From IMG/VR virus record IMGVR_UViG_3300037042_002495, positions 1 through 33,376 of that record: a stretch of 33,376 nt of DNA. One strand, 5' to 3'. The notes under the pieces are model-generated. The model saw nothing but the letters and a program-made list of their open reading frames with translations, was not told the DNA's origin and did no database searches. This document shows positions 1 through 8,322 of this stretch, one piece after another; position 1 is the first letter of the stretch; each line of letters begins with the position of its first letter. The translations under genes and the position numbers were made by a program. This stretch comes from a virus.

Positions 1-919
1 CTTTAGACCTTGGTGGGTAGACAAATATACATCTACTATCTGTGACAAGTTTATTACAACACGCACAAGTACTCAAACCTGTTAATGGTGTTGTAACTCT
101 TGTATAACCTGTAAAACAATCAGGTGTTCCATCGGCATGGTGATAAAATTTATTTTCTGCTCTGGTACCAAAATAAAAGAAAGTATTTTTATTATTTGGG
201 TATAACTCATTAAGTGTTGTTTCGCCAGAACTTGGAAAATATTCATTGATTAATCTTGGTTTTAGAATCATCTCAACAGACCACCCCTTATTCATTCTTT
301 CAGGGAAAATATCGTAATCGTATTCAAATAACTTATAAAAACCTTGATAAAAACCACCATACAATTCATGGTATCTTCCTTCAAATGGACTGTACTTACT
401 AACTACCTCATATAATACAGTGTCATTAAATCCTGAAAATCTAATATTAGGATTAGATGTGTTACCTGTTACTTGAAATAATTTTAATCTTCTATCGAAA
501 CTTAGTCTATCAAATTTTAACGAATTAGATAACAATCCATTTGTAAATGTGATTGTTTCTCCTGTCATTTTTGTAACTAATCCATTATCAACCCCTGTTA
601 ATCCTATGTCACAAGAGGTTTGGCCTGTAATACAAGTTAAATCTAAATTGTTTGGGTTGTAATAATTTTGTGACACAAAAACATTACCTCGGTTATAGTT
701 TTTGTAAATTAAATTTAAATTTGGTACGGTATCACTATTATTGATGTCAAAATAAAAAGGAAGTCTGTCACCATAGGTTTGTGCTATCAAATAAGGTGAG
801 AACACCACTTCTTGATTGAACCCTGTTTCATCCGATGTTAATGACATATCGTATGAGTCCAAAGAAAGTTTTGGAAACAAATTAGGATACACGTATTGAT
901 TTATATTCTGACTCGACAT
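1..919 (-). CDS. Virion protein with LamG-like segment, 5' part only
   Basis: The reading frame is open from the ATG at 919 to the window edge, about 306 codons with no stop, so the C-terminus is missing. The protein starts MSSQNINQYVYPNLFPK and is rich in Asn, Thr, Tyr and Phe, as tail and fibre proteins often are. Around residues 210-265 there is WSVEMILKP followed by NTFFYFGTRAENKF, which resembles the start of laminin-G/concanavalin-like jelly rolls (typically F-T-I-E-F-W-V-K-P). Cys residues cluster before the edge (TCACC, then DSRC). The gene is divergent from the one at 970 and has an RTATTTAT motif 10 bases upstream, which suggests late expression. Structural role is likely; the LamG call is inference from a short match. 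Confidence 0.75.
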   Translation of the reverse strand, partial: MSSQNINQYVYPNLFPKLSLDSYDMSLTSDETGFNQEVVFSPYLIAQTYGDRLPFYFDINNSDTVPNLNLIYKNYNRGNVFVSQNYYNPNNLDLTCITGQTSCDIGLTGVDNGLVTKMTGETITFTNGLLSNSLKFDRLSFDRRLKLFQVTGNTSNPNIRFSGFNDTVLYEVVSKYSPFEGRYHELYGGFYQGFYKLFEYDYDIFPERMNKGWSVEMILKPRLINEYFPSSGETTLNELYPNNKNTFFYFGTRAENKFYHHADGTPDCFTGYTRVTTPLTGLSTCACCNKLVTDSRCIFVYPPRSK

Positions 920-929
920 CTTTTTTATG

Positions 930-937
930 ATAAATAC
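930..937 (-). promoter_or_regulatory. RTATTTAT late-promoter candidate for the gene at 919
   Basis: GTATTTAT on the minus strand, 10 bases before the ATG at 919. It forms a perfect 8-bp inverted repeat with the plus-strand copy at 949-956. Confidence 0.5.
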
Positions 938-948
938 ATTAAAACGAA

Positions 949-956
949 GTATTTAT
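949..956 (+). promoter_or_regulatory. RTATTTAT late-promoter candidate for the gene at 970
   Basis: GTATTTAT on the plus strand, followed by TG and an A-rich leader, 13 bases before the ATG at 970. Same 8-mer as at ten other gene starts in this window. Confidence 0.5.
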
Positions 957-969
957 TGATAAAAAAGAC

Positions 970-1809
970 ATGATTAATTTTAATGAAGAATACTTTAGTA
1001 ACAATTGTTATTTTTTTCTTAAGGAGAGAGAGGATAAAATATCTTTATACTATTCTGTCGCAGATACTTTAACGGAATCAAGAAAGAAAGACGATAAAAA
1101 AGATTTTAAAAAGAAGGATTTAAAAAAAGTTAAAAATATTGTGAATAAATTTTTATCATCGAAAGAAAAAGTAACTAAAAAAGATATTGATAAGGAATTA
1201 TCTAACGTATCCTCGTCAGGCGAAATTGAGGAGTTAATTGATTCTGAGGGGGGTCTTTTAAACACAAGAACACCGTATTTAAACATGACGTTACATCCTA
1301 GAAAAACAATGGACCAAACGGTAACAATGACAAGAACATCTAATGACCCTATAACAAGAGGTTATCGAGTTTATTATGGTGAAAACAAAGAAAACAAAGG
1401 TAATGTTGTGTCTGAAATAGATTATTCTGACGCATTTGGATTTGAAGAGACTGAAGATATGGACTTTAAAAATACTGTTAATACACTTAAAAAAATGGGT
1501 GTTGAGAATCCTGTACATAGAGCAAAAGAATTGGGTAAATTACCTAAAGCAAAAAAACGAAACGGTAAATTAAGACAACGACTATCTGAAAAAGATAGTA
1601 TTGAAGAACAAGAAAGAAAAAAAATGGTTAAAATGGTTGAGGATATTTTAACAAAAAAATCCAATAAAGATTCTGACATTTTAAAAAAGGATAACAATAG
1701 TAGTGTTAGTAAATTTTTAATCAAAAACCTACAATCAATAAAAAAATTAGCGGATAAAGAAGGAATAAGTATCTCTAAATTAATTAATATTTTAAAGACA
1801 AGTGAATAA
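970..1809 (+). CDS. Unknown lysine-rich phage protein
   Basis: A 279-residue protein without a family I recognise. It starts MINFNEEYFSNNCYFFLKE, then has a strongly basic and acidic stretch at residues 38-70 dominated by Lys and Asp. A Thr-rich middle follows (NTRTPYLNMTLHP, TMTRTSNDPITRGYRVYYG), then a Lys-rich C-terminal half that looks helical. No membrane segment or signal peptide is visible. It leads a five-gene plus-strand block to 3549, overlaps the next gene by 8 bases and has a late-type motif upstream, so a virion or assembly role is the best guess. Confidence 0.8.
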   Translation: MINFNEEYFSNNCYFFLKEREDKISLYYSVADTLTESRKKDDKKDFKKKDLKKVKNIVNKFLSSKEKVTKKDIDKELSNVSSSGEIEELIDSEGGLLNTRTPYLNMTLHPRKTMDQTVTMTRTSNDPITRGYRVYYGENKENKGNVVSEIDYSDAFGFEETEDMDFKNTVNTLKKMGVENPVHRAKELGKLPKAKKRNGKLRQRLSEKDSIEEQERKKMVKMVEDILTKKSNKDSDILKKDNNSSVSKFLIKNLQSIKKLADKEGISISKLINILKTSE

Positions 1810-2272
1810 AGATTTATACGGACATAAGGTTTCCTTACCTGAGGATGTTATCAATTATTTGGGTCAATGTTTTGACGCGGCTAAAGATGCCAACGAAAAT
1901 ACCGAAGGGTATAAAAGAAACAAAGACCTGAGAGATAGTAAAGAAGTGACCTATCAACAACTTAAACGAATGAAAAATTGGTTTGATGATTTTAATGGAC
2001 ATGAGAATGAACTTTCTCATATATTGAATGGTGGTCATTATGTTAAAGGTTGGGTTAACACCACCTTAGATTCTATGAGAGATAGTGTTCATAACACAAA
2101 ACAAAATAAATCGGTAGTGTTACCCAATCAATTTATCCAACCACATGAAAAGAATGGTATAAATGATATGAACAGACCTACTAAAAGTCATAAAACAAGT
2201 ATTGGTGACTATGATTTACAAGTCACTGAAAGCCTAAAAAGAATAAACAACCTAATAAAAAAAATAATGTAA
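1802..2272 (+). CDS. Unknown phage protein, GTG start
   Basis: A 156-residue protein. The frame opens with GTG at 1802, inside the last codons of the previous gene, and the next in-frame Met is about 57 residues in, so GTG is the probable start and translation is probably coupled. Visible landmarks are MKNWFDDFNGHENE and GGHYVKGWVNTTLDSMRDSV in the middle, and a basic C-terminus (LKRINNLIKKIM). It is soluble and probably helical. I do not recognise the family. Its position in a block with a late-type promoter motif suggests a structural or assembly protein. Confidence 0.75.
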   Translation: MNKDLYGHKVSLPEDVINYLGQCFDAAKDANENTEGYKRNKDLRDSKEVTYQQLKRMKNWFDDFNGHENELSHILNGGHYVKGWVNTTLDSMRDSVHNTKQNKSVVLPNQFIQPHEKNGINDMNRPTKSHKTSIGDYDLQVTESLKRINNLIKKIM

Positions 2273-2273
2273 T

Positions 2274-2570
2274 ATGGCAACAACAGAACCTTTAAATTTT
2301 TCTCAACCGAAAAATGACTTAACGTCAATCGCTGAAATGGAAAGAGCGAAACTTATTCCTAAAAATGATTATAAACAAAAGGCTTTCGAGTACTCTTCAG
2401 TTAATCCTGACGCAATTGCTGATGGTGACGCTCAAGGTAAAGGTACTGGAGGTGATTTAGATGTGTATAATCAAAATGCGGGAGCAATCCAAGATATTCT
2501 TGAGAGAAAAGCGGAAACCGTAATTAATGAATATCAACCTAACAAACCGTACACAACACCAAGTGCATAA
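2274..2570 (+). CDS. Small unknown protein, likely disordered
   Basis: A 98-residue protein beginning MATTEPLNFSQPKNDLTSI. It is hydrophilic and rich in Asn, Asp, Gly and Pro, with a Gly-rich centre (DAQGKGTGGDLDVYNQ), so it is probably partly disordered. It begins one base after the previous stop and its stop overlaps the ATG of the WYL-domain gene, so the genes form one operon. No family recognised. Confidence 0.7.
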   Translation: MATTEPLNFSQPKNDLTSIAEMERAKLIPKNDYKQKAFEYSSVNPDAIADGDAQGKGTGGDLDVYNQNAGAIQDILERKAETVINEYQPNKPYTTPSA

Positions 2571-2974
2571 TGAAACTTTACAACATAACAAAATCCCTTA
2601 TTTTAGAAGTAGCATCAATTGAATCTATCGTTGACGCTATTAAAAAAAGACACAAAATAGTGATTTATTATGATGGTGATGAACCAGGGGGTAGAGGTTT
2701 GAGAGAAATTGAACCCGTTTGTCTTGGTTACAGTAAATCAGATAATCCTGTTTTACGAGCATGGGATATCGAAGGGTCTTCCCATACTTCATATAAAGGG
2801 GAACAACCTCTTCCTGGATGGAGATTATTTAGGGTAGACAAAATTCTATCATTTAAACCTTCTGGAGAACAATTCAACGAACCAAAACCTAACTATAACC
2901 CAAATGGGGATAGAAGTATGAATAGGGTAATAATTAATGTTACTTTTGATAATAGACAAGAACAAAACGTTTAA
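2570..2974 (+). CDS. Stand-alone WYL-domain protein with short leader
   Basis: The 134-residue protein carries a single WYL-like domain. After MKLYNITKSLILE, residues 18-105 give the typical pattern: RHKIVIYYDG (first strand), LREIEPVCLGYS, then VLRAWDIEG and WRLFRVDKILSF, where the WYL fold has a conserved aromatic/Arg core and the closing F-R-x-D-K/R-I motif. WYL domains usually sit behind a helix-turn-helix in ligand-sensing regulators or in defence and CRISPR accessory proteins. No DNA-binding domain is attached here. The leader ends I-L-E, which fits a prohead protease site, so packaging in the head is conceivable. The domain call is sequence recognition; function is open. Confidence 0.65.
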   Translation: MKLYNITKSLILEVASIESIVDAIKKRHKIVIYYDGDEPGGRGLREIEPVCLGYSKSDNPVLRAWDIEGSSHTSYKGEQPLPGWRLFRVDKILSFKPSGEQFNEPKPNYNPNGDRSMNRVIINVTFDNRQEQNV

Positions 2975-2976
2975 AT

Positions 2977-3549
2977 ATGACAAATGAAAATGAATTAATA
3001 CAAAAACTAATGGCCTCCAAAAAAATAATGGAGCTACATGGACAAATGCCAAGAAATGGTACTCAAGGTAGTGTACTTACCTCACCTATGGTAGAAGACT
3101 ATTCTGCTCCCGCAGCAAAATATAATTTACCTTCTGATATGTTACAGGAAAGTAATATACCAATGAATAACCCAAGTCCTCAGATGGCGACTAAGGACAG
3201 AATCATGTCCTCAAAATTACCTGACGAGATTAAAATGTTAATGATTGAACACCCAATCCAACAACCTGATTCAATGTCAGGACCCTCATTATCAAAGGAA
3301 TTAGTTGAGAGGGCTTCTAGGTTAATGAATAAAGGTAATAGTGAGCCAACAAGACAACAAACAAGTCAACCTCAACCATCCGTAAACAATGATTCATTAA
3401 GACAAATGATGAGAGAAGTCGTTTCGGAAGTTTTATCTGAAAATGGATTATTAGTTGAATCGGTAAGTAAAACAAATGATATTTTTTCTTTCAGAGTTGG
3501 AAAACATATTTTTGAAGGAAAAGTGACAAAAATTAAAAAAGTTCAATAA
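2977..3549 (+). CDS. Unknown virion-type protein
   Basis: A 190-residue protein. The N-terminal two thirds is Met-, Pro- and Gln-rich and probably flexible (SNIPMNNPSPQMATKDR, QQTSQPQPSVNNDS). A helix near residue 140 (LRQMMREVVSEVLSENG) leads into a short beta-rich C-terminus (FSFRVGKHIFEGKVTKIKK). L-S-E and L-V-E tripeptides at the junction resemble prohead-protease sites, but such tripeptides are common. It is the last gene of the 970-3549 operon and is followed at once by a strong terminator. No family recognised. Confidence 0.75.
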   Translation: MTNENELIQKLMASKKIMELHGQMPRNGTQGSVLTSPMVEDYSAPAAKYNLPSDMLQESNIPMNNPSPQMATKDRIMSSKLPDEIKMLMIEHPIQQPDSMSGPSLSKELVERASRLMNKGNSEPTRQQTSQPQPSVNNDSLRQMMREVVSEVLSENGLLVESVSKTNDIFSFRVGKHIFEGKVTKIKKVQ

Positions 3550-3566
3550 CTAAAATTATAATATTT

Positions 3567-3597
3567 AAATCCTCACCTAACAGTGGGGATTTTTTAT
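3567..3597 (+). terminator. Rho-independent terminator after the 970-3549 operon
   Basis: A ten-pair stem (AAATCCTCAC with GTGGGGATTT, one G-T pair), six-base loop CTAACA, then a T-rich run. It separates the first operon from the glycosyltransferase at 3656. Confidence 0.85.
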
Positions 3598-3606
3598 TTT
3601 AGTAGA

Positions 3607-3638
3607 GTTGATAATACTCGTTTTTCATGTTATACTTC
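3607..3638 (+). promoter_or_regulatory. Weak host-type promoter candidate before 3656
   Basis: GTTG at 3607-3610, 20 bases, then TATACTTC at 3631-3638. This is a partial match to the Bacteroidota pattern TTTG/TAnnTTTG. The location just after a terminator is where a promoter is needed. Confidence 0.3.
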
Positions 3639-3655
3639 CTTATTAAAAGAAAATT

Positions 3656-4876
3656 ATGTCAGAAAAAATTAAAGTATTAGTTCTCCCCAGTGACAAAACT
3701 GGCTGCGGAAAATTTCGTTCTGTTGAACCTCATGTAATGTTACAAAACATGTATAATGATGACTTCCATGTCGATATTGATTACGAACCAAGAATAAATG
3801 ACCAAAATTATTGGAAACAATATCAGATAGTTCATGTTCACAGAAATATTGGACAAATATATGAACATACTCCACAGATAATTAAAGACTTAAAATCTAT
3901 GGGGATTATTGTTATTATGGATATTGACGATTATTGGTTACCAACAATGGAACACCCAATTCACAGTATTATTGTCCAAGATAAAATAAATGAAAAAATT
4001 GTTGCAAATTTAAAGGAGGCTAGTTATGTTACAACAACAACTAATTTATTCGCTAACGAAATTCGTAAGGTAAATAAAAATGTAATTGTTTTACCAAACG
4101 CAATTGACCCTAACGAAGGACAATTTAATCAAAAATCAGAAGAATCTGATAAAATTAGAATAGGTTGGTTAGGAGGTTCTTCTCACTTACACGATTTAAA
4201 ATTATTAGATGGTTTTGTGTCTAAAGTCGGTAGAGAACTTAATGAGAAAATCCAATACGTTTTATGTGGATTTGATACAAGAGGGACTGTAACAGAGGTT
4301 AATAGACAAACGGGAGAAAAGACTCAAAGACCTATTAAACCTGAAGAAACTGTTTGGATGAGATATGAGGAGATTTTCACCGATAACTATAAAATAGTTG
4401 ATGAAAATCACAAAAAATTCCTAATGGAATTTAAAGAGGGAACATACCCTTCTAACATCCAATTACCATACCAACGAGTTTGGACAAAACCTGTCACATC
4501 ATATGCAATGAATTATTCTAAATTTGATATTTCATTAGCACCAATTAAGAATCACATCTTTAATAGAATGAAATCACAACTTAAAGTTATCGAAGCAGGA
4601 TTCTATAAAAAAGCTATTATTGCTTCGGAAGTTGGTCCATATACTATTGACCTTAAACATTGTTTAAAGGACGGTGTGTTTGTCGATGGTAACGCAATGT
4701 TAGTTCAAGAAAATAGAAATCATGGAGATTGGTCTAAGTTTATTAAGAAGTTAGTGACTAACCCCAATTTAATTACTGATATGGGAGAACGTCTTTATGA
4801 GACAGTAAAAGATACGTACGACCTTAGGGTGGTGACGAAAACCAGATGCGAATTTTATAAATCTTTAATTAAATAA
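3656..4876 (+). CDS. GT-B glycosyltransferase (GT4-like)
   Basis: A 406-residue protein of the usual length for a GT-B enzyme. The N-terminal half has VLVLPSDKTGCGKFRSVEP, YQIVHVHRN and MDIDDYW, a pattern frequent in phage family-1/GT4-like glycosyltransferases. NVIVLPNAIDP marks the linker, and IRIGWLGGSSHLHDL opens the second Rossmann domain. FDISLAPIKNHIFNRMKSQLKVIEAG near residue 300 corresponds to the donor-binding region, with the Glu of the E-x7-E type site. It probably moves a sugar from a nucleotide sugar to an unknown acceptor (virion protein, DNA or host glycan). It leads a plus-strand run. Confidence 0.8.
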   Translation: MSEKIKVLVLPSDKTGCGKFRSVEPHVMLQNMYNDDFHVDIDYEPRINDQNYWKQYQIVHVHRNIGQIYEHTPQIIKDLKSMGIIVIMDIDDYWLPTMEHPIHSIIVQDKINEKIVANLKEASYVTTTTNLFANEIRKVNKNVIVLPNAIDPNEGQFNQKSEESDKIRIGWLGGSSHLHDLKLLDGFVSKVGRELNEKIQYVLCGFDTRGTVTEVNRQTGEKTQRPIKPEETVWMRYEEIFTDNYKIVDENHKKFLMEFKEGTYPSNIQLPYQRVWTKPVTSYAMNYSKFDISLAPIKNHIFNRMKSQLKVIEAGFYKKAIIASEVGPYTIDLKHCLKDGVFVDGNAMLVQENRNHGDWSKFIKKLVTNPNLITDMGERLYETVKDTYDLRVVTKTRCEFYKSLIK

Positions 4877-4880
4877 AAAC

Positions 4881-5609
4881 ATGATTAAAATACCTATTAC
4901 CAAAATTTTATTTTTAGACATTGAGACCGTTGGTATCTGTAAAGATTGGTCATCATGTCAAGAATCACACCCTAAAGTTGCCGAACAATTTATTAAATAT
5001 TTTGATTGGTTCTTAAAAAGATTTCCAGAAGACAATGTTCCTACTGAAGGTCTTCAGGAAGAACTTGATAAAATTAATAATGTTTATAAGAAAAGAACTG
5101 CATTAGTTCCTGAATTTGCTAAAATAGTTTGTGTTAGTGTTGCGTTTGTAACTGATAATGGTGAAACCAAATCACAAACATTCTCAGGAGACGATGAAAA
5201 AGAACTTTTAAAAGGAGTTCAAAAACTACTCGATAGATGTGGTAAGTTAGATTTCTTTTTATGTGGTCATAACTTAAAAAACTTCGACATTCCTATGTTG
5301 GCAAAACGTATGATTGTTAATGGTTTATTACCACCATCAATACTTCCGTCATATGACACCAAACCATGGGAGATTAAAGCAATTGACACAAAAGAAATTT
5401 GGCAATACGGTTCATATACCTCTATTGGGTCGTTGGATTTAATGTGTACTTGTATGGATGTTCCTTCACCAAAAAATGGGGAAGTGACTGGTGATAAAGT
5501 ACATGATTCATATTGGAATAAAAATATGTTAAAAGAAATATCGGAATACTGTGAAAAAGATGTTCAAGTATTAATCGATGTAATAAAAAAATTAAAAGAA
5601 TTAGAATAA
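4881..5609 (+). CDS. PolB-type 3'-5' exonuclease (DnaQ fold)
   Basis: A 242-residue protein with the three exonuclease motifs of the DEDD superfamily: Exo I at residues 13-16 (DIET), Exo II at 130-136 (HNLKNFD) and Exo III at 223-227 (YCEKD, the DEDDy form). No polymerase domain follows, so this is a free-standing exonuclease of the group related to the PolB exonuclease domain. It likely acts on DNA ends during replication or recombination. The ATG of the dUTPase overlaps its stop, so the two nucleotide-metabolism genes are coupled. Confidence 0.85.
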   Translation: MIKIPITKILFLDIETVGICKDWSSCQESHPKVAEQFIKYFDWFLKRFPEDNVPTEGLQEELDKINNVYKKRTALVPEFAKIVCVSVAFVTDNGETKSQTFSGDDEKELLKGVQKLLDRCGKLDFFLCGHNLKNFDIPMLAKRMIVNGLLPPSILPSYDTKPWEIKAIDTKEIWQYGSYTSIGSLDLMCTCMDVPSPKNGEVTGDKVHDSYWNKNMLKEISEYCEKDVQVLIDVIKKLKELE

Positions 5610-6199
5610 TGGATTTAAATTCACTAAAAGAACAGGCCGATAAATTACAAGAGTATTTAAATCAGCATGATGACAACGAAATAGATTATGATATGATTTT
5701 ACAAGAGTATGGTCTTGATGTTAAATCTTTGGAAACGGAAATGAAGAATTATTCCCCTAAGTTAGATTTAGGGTATGTTAAATTACATCCTGACGCTTTT
5801 GACCCAAAATATAATTATGAAACAGATTCGGGGTTTGATTTACATGCAGTAGAGGAGGTTGAGATACCTGCGTTTGGTAGAGCATTGGTCCCAACAGGGA
5901 TATCTTTTGATATTAAAGATGGATACGAAATTCAAGTTAGGTCAAAAAGTGGTTTGGCATTTAATCAGGGTTTAATGATTCTTAACTCTCCAGGAACTGT
6001 TGACAATGGATATTCGGGGGAAGTTAAAGGAATCCTTTTTAATACCAATAACCATCCTGTAACAATTACCAAAGGTATGAAAATAGGCCAAGCGGTCCTT
6101 TGTCCTGTTGTTAACGGTAAGTGGGTAAATTTGGTTCAAAAAAATAAAGTAACAGAAAAAGACCGAGGGAGTAATGGTTTTGGTTCTACAGGAATATAA
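5609..6199 (+). CDS. dut: dUTP diphosphatase with N-terminal extension
   Basis: Hydrolyses dUTP to dUMP and pyrophosphate, which keeps uracil out of phage DNA and feeds dTMP synthesis. All five trimeric dUTPase motifs are present: I at residues 72-80 (TDSGFDLHA), II at 111-117 (RSKSGLA), III at 129-139 (GTVDNGYSGEV, with the catalytic Asp132 and Tyr135), IV at 159-164 (IGQAVL) and V at 186-194 (RGSNGFGST). About 50 extra residues precede the domain; they are acidic and helical (LKEQADKLQEYLNQHDD) and of unknown role. The gene sits between the exonuclease and the AT-rich glycan island. Confidence 0.95.
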   Translation: MDLNSLKEQADKLQEYLNQHDDNEIDYDMILQEYGLDVKSLETEMKNYSPKLDLGYVKLHPDAFDPKYNYETDSGFDLHAVEEVEIPAFGRALVPTGISFDIKDGYEIQVRSKSGLAFNQGLMILNSPGTVDNGYSGEVKGILFNTNNHPVTITKGMKIGQAVLCPVVNGKWVNLVQKNKVTEKDRGSNGFGSTGI

Positions 6200-6205
6200 T
6201 TATAA

Positions 6206-6958
6206 ATGATGAAAACGGTATCTACCTTTATTTTTGTTCACGACCAATCAATTATTTTAGATTTTATAAAATGCCAAAAATTTAAACAATTAGATAATGT
6301 AAAATACGTATTTGTGGGAGGTAAAGACACTTCAATGATTGAATCTAACCCTGACGTGATTATTTGTAATAAATTACCATTTAATCTTGAACAATACCCT
6401 AAATTAACATCGTACACAGGATGGTATGCTATATGGAAAAACGGTTTATACGATTCTTCAGATTATTTAAATTTATTAGAATACGATGTTAACTTAACGG
6501 ATAATTTTGATAAAATAGTTAAAGAAAGTTTAAATTTTGACGTTATTGGATATATACCATTTAATGTTCATAACAATAATTTTGCGAAACATAAACCTTG
6601 GTCCGAAGATTTAATAACATCGATTCATAAAAATTATAATATTAATGTTCATGAATTTATACATACTTTACCATTTAATAAAGAATGTAGCGTTACGTCA
6701 AATCATACATTTAGTAAGAAAAGTTTTGAGGATTACATGAAATGGGTTGACCCATTGATTGATGATATAAAACACTCTGAATTATCGGGACATCAGGTTG
6801 AAAGGTCAATTAGTTTATTTTATTTGATTAATAAATTAAATTACAATGTGATTGATAATATATTAACACATTTCCAATTTGATAGTCATAGGACTCAAAA
6901 TATTAGTCAAGATAAATTTAAAAATAAATATAATAAATTAATTAATAATCAAATATGA
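6206..6958 (+). CDS. Glycosyltransferase-like protein (surface glycan type)
   Basis: A 250-residue protein, first gene of the AT-rich island. STFIFVHDQSIILDFIKC and VKYVFVGG look like the first strands of a nucleotide-sugar-binding fold. LNLLEYDVNLTDNF near residue 92 sits where GT-A enzymes carry an acidic metal-binding motif (here EYD rather than DxD). KKSFEDYMKWV and SGHQVERSISLFYLINK resemble parts of capsular or LPS glycosyltransferase-like proteins. The assignment to a glycosyltransferase is inference from these patterns and from the neighbours. It overlaps the next gene by four bases. Confidence 0.5.
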   Translation: MMKTVSTFIFVHDQSIILDFIKCQKFKQLDNVKYVFVGGKDTSMIESNPDVIICNKLPFNLEQYPKLTSYTGWYAIWKNGLYDSSDYLNLLEYDVNLTDNFDKIVKESLNFDVIGYIPFNVHNNNFAKHKPWSEDLITSIHKNYNINVHEFIHTLPFNKECSVTSNHTFSKKSFEDYMKWVDPLIDDIKHSELSGHQVERSISLFYLINKLNYNVIDNILTHFQFDSHRTQNISQDKFKNKYNKLINNQI

Positions 6959-7614
6959 AATATATTAGTTTTAGTTTATGGGGGGATAAACCAATTTATA
7001 ATGTTGGGACTATCAGAAACGCGGAATTATGTAGAGAAATTTACCCTGATTGGAAAATGATTGTCTACTATAATGAAAGCGTCCCAAATAAAACAATAGT
7101 TGGTTTAAAAAATTTAAACTGTGAGTTGGTTGATATGAGTAATTCAAAAATGTACCCTTGTTTTTGGAGATTTTTACCTTCTGATTTAAGTGATTGTGAA
7201 TATATAATAATTAGAGATTCCGACTCAAGAATTTCCGAACGTGAAAAATTGGCGGTTTACGAATGGATTAATAGTGGTAAGACCTTACATGTAATGAGAG
7301 ACCATCCCGCACATAGAATACCTTATGGGTCTAAAGAACTTGGGATTTTGGCCGGTATGTGGGGAATTAAAGGAAATAAATTTGAATTTGAAAAATCAAT
7401 TCTTGAGTTTCAAAACTCTAATGTGAATTTATATGGGGTGGACCAAACTTTTTTGGGAAAAATATATGAATTGTTTTCAGATGATAAAATAACCCATGAC
7501 GAATTTTTTGATAAAACACCATTCCCTATAAAAAGGGACGGGAGTTTTTTTGTTGGTGGTAGAATTGATGAAGACGATAATCCTGTTGGTAAAGACCATT
7601 TAAAAATAACATGA
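6955..7614 (+). CDS. GT-A type glycosyltransferase
   Basis: A 219-residue protein. It opens KYISFSLWGDKPIYNVGTIRN, a form seen in short sugar-transferase-like proteins of phages and capsule loci. IIIRDSDSRISERE near residue 82 supplies the acidic D-x-D metal-binding motif, and a GVDQTFLGKIYE segment near 160 resembles the D-Q region that follows the acceptor loop in small GT-A enzymes. Both ends overlap neighbours by four bases, so translation is probably coupled. Donor and acceptor cannot be read from the sequence. Confidence 0.6.
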   Translation: MKYISFSLWGDKPIYNVGTIRNAELCREIYPDWKMIVYYNESVPNKTIVGLKNLNCELVDMSNSKMYPCFWRFLPSDLSDCEYIIIRDSDSRISEREKLAVYEWINSGKTLHVMRDHPAHRIPYGSKELGILAGMWGIKGNKFEFEKSILEFQNSNVNLYGVDQTFLGKIYELFSDDKITHDEFFDKTPFPIKRDGSFFVGGRIDEDDNPVGKDHLKIT

Positions 7615-8321
7615 AAATTACGTATGCTTTGATGGGGTCTAACAATGACCCAACTTATTTAGATTTTTGGCCTATAGTGTCAAAAGTTTGGAAAATTTTT
7701 TTTAATATTACACCTGTTTTAGGTTTAATTACTAATGAAAAAGAAGAAATTATTTATGATGAGTATGGTATCATAATAAAACTTAATCCCATACCAAATT
7801 ATAGTGAAGGACTATTATCTCAACTTGTAAGATTTTATTTACCAAAATATCTAAAAGGTAATTGTGTAATATCTGACATAGATATGATACCGCTTTCTAA
7901 AAAATATTTTATTGATGATTTGTTAAAATATAATAATAATGATTTTATTATAATGTCCTCACATCATCCACAAACTAAAGACATAAAACAATATCCTATG
8001 TGTTATGTCGCAGGTAATTCGGAAGATTTTATTCAGTTGTTTAATTTAGAAGATGATTGGATTACTTTTATAAGTAAAATACCTAATATGGGTTGGTATA
8101 CTGACCAGATTCATTTGCATAACATAATCACAAATAATAAAAAAATAGAATTTAAATTCCCAAAAAGAGAAGGAGGATTTTATGAAAATAGGATTGATAG
8201 AGTTAATTGGACGTACGATGTTGAAAAGTTAAAAAACGGGTACTATATCGATTGTCACTCATTACGACCATATAAAAAAAATGAATCTGAAATTAATAAA
8301 CTAATAAATTATATATTATAA
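7611..8321 (+). CDS. GT-A type glycosyltransferase
   Basis: A 236-residue protein. ITYALMGSNNDPTYLDFWP and VLGLIT form the N-terminal fold. CVISDIDMIPLSKKYF near residue 85 is a textbook D-x-D motif followed by the small hydrophobic patch typical of GT-A enzymes. GWYTDQIHLHNIIT near residue 163 is a further D-Q element, and a C-terminal YYIDCHSLRPY supplies a possible metal-binding His. It is close in layout to the previous gene, so the pair may be old duplicates with separate acceptors. Confidence 0.65.
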   Translation: MKITYALMGSNNDPTYLDFWPIVSKVWKIFFNITPVLGLITNEKEEIIYDEYGIIIKLNPIPNYSEGLLSQLVRFYLPKYLKGNCVISDIDMIPLSKKYFIDDLLKYNNNDFIIMSSHHPQTKDIKQYPMCYVAGNSEDFIQLFNLEDDWITFISKIPNMGWYTDQIHLHNIITNNKKIEFKFPKREGGFYENRIDRVNWTYDVEKLKNGYYIDCHSLRPYKKNESEINKLINYIL

Positions 8322-8322
8322 A

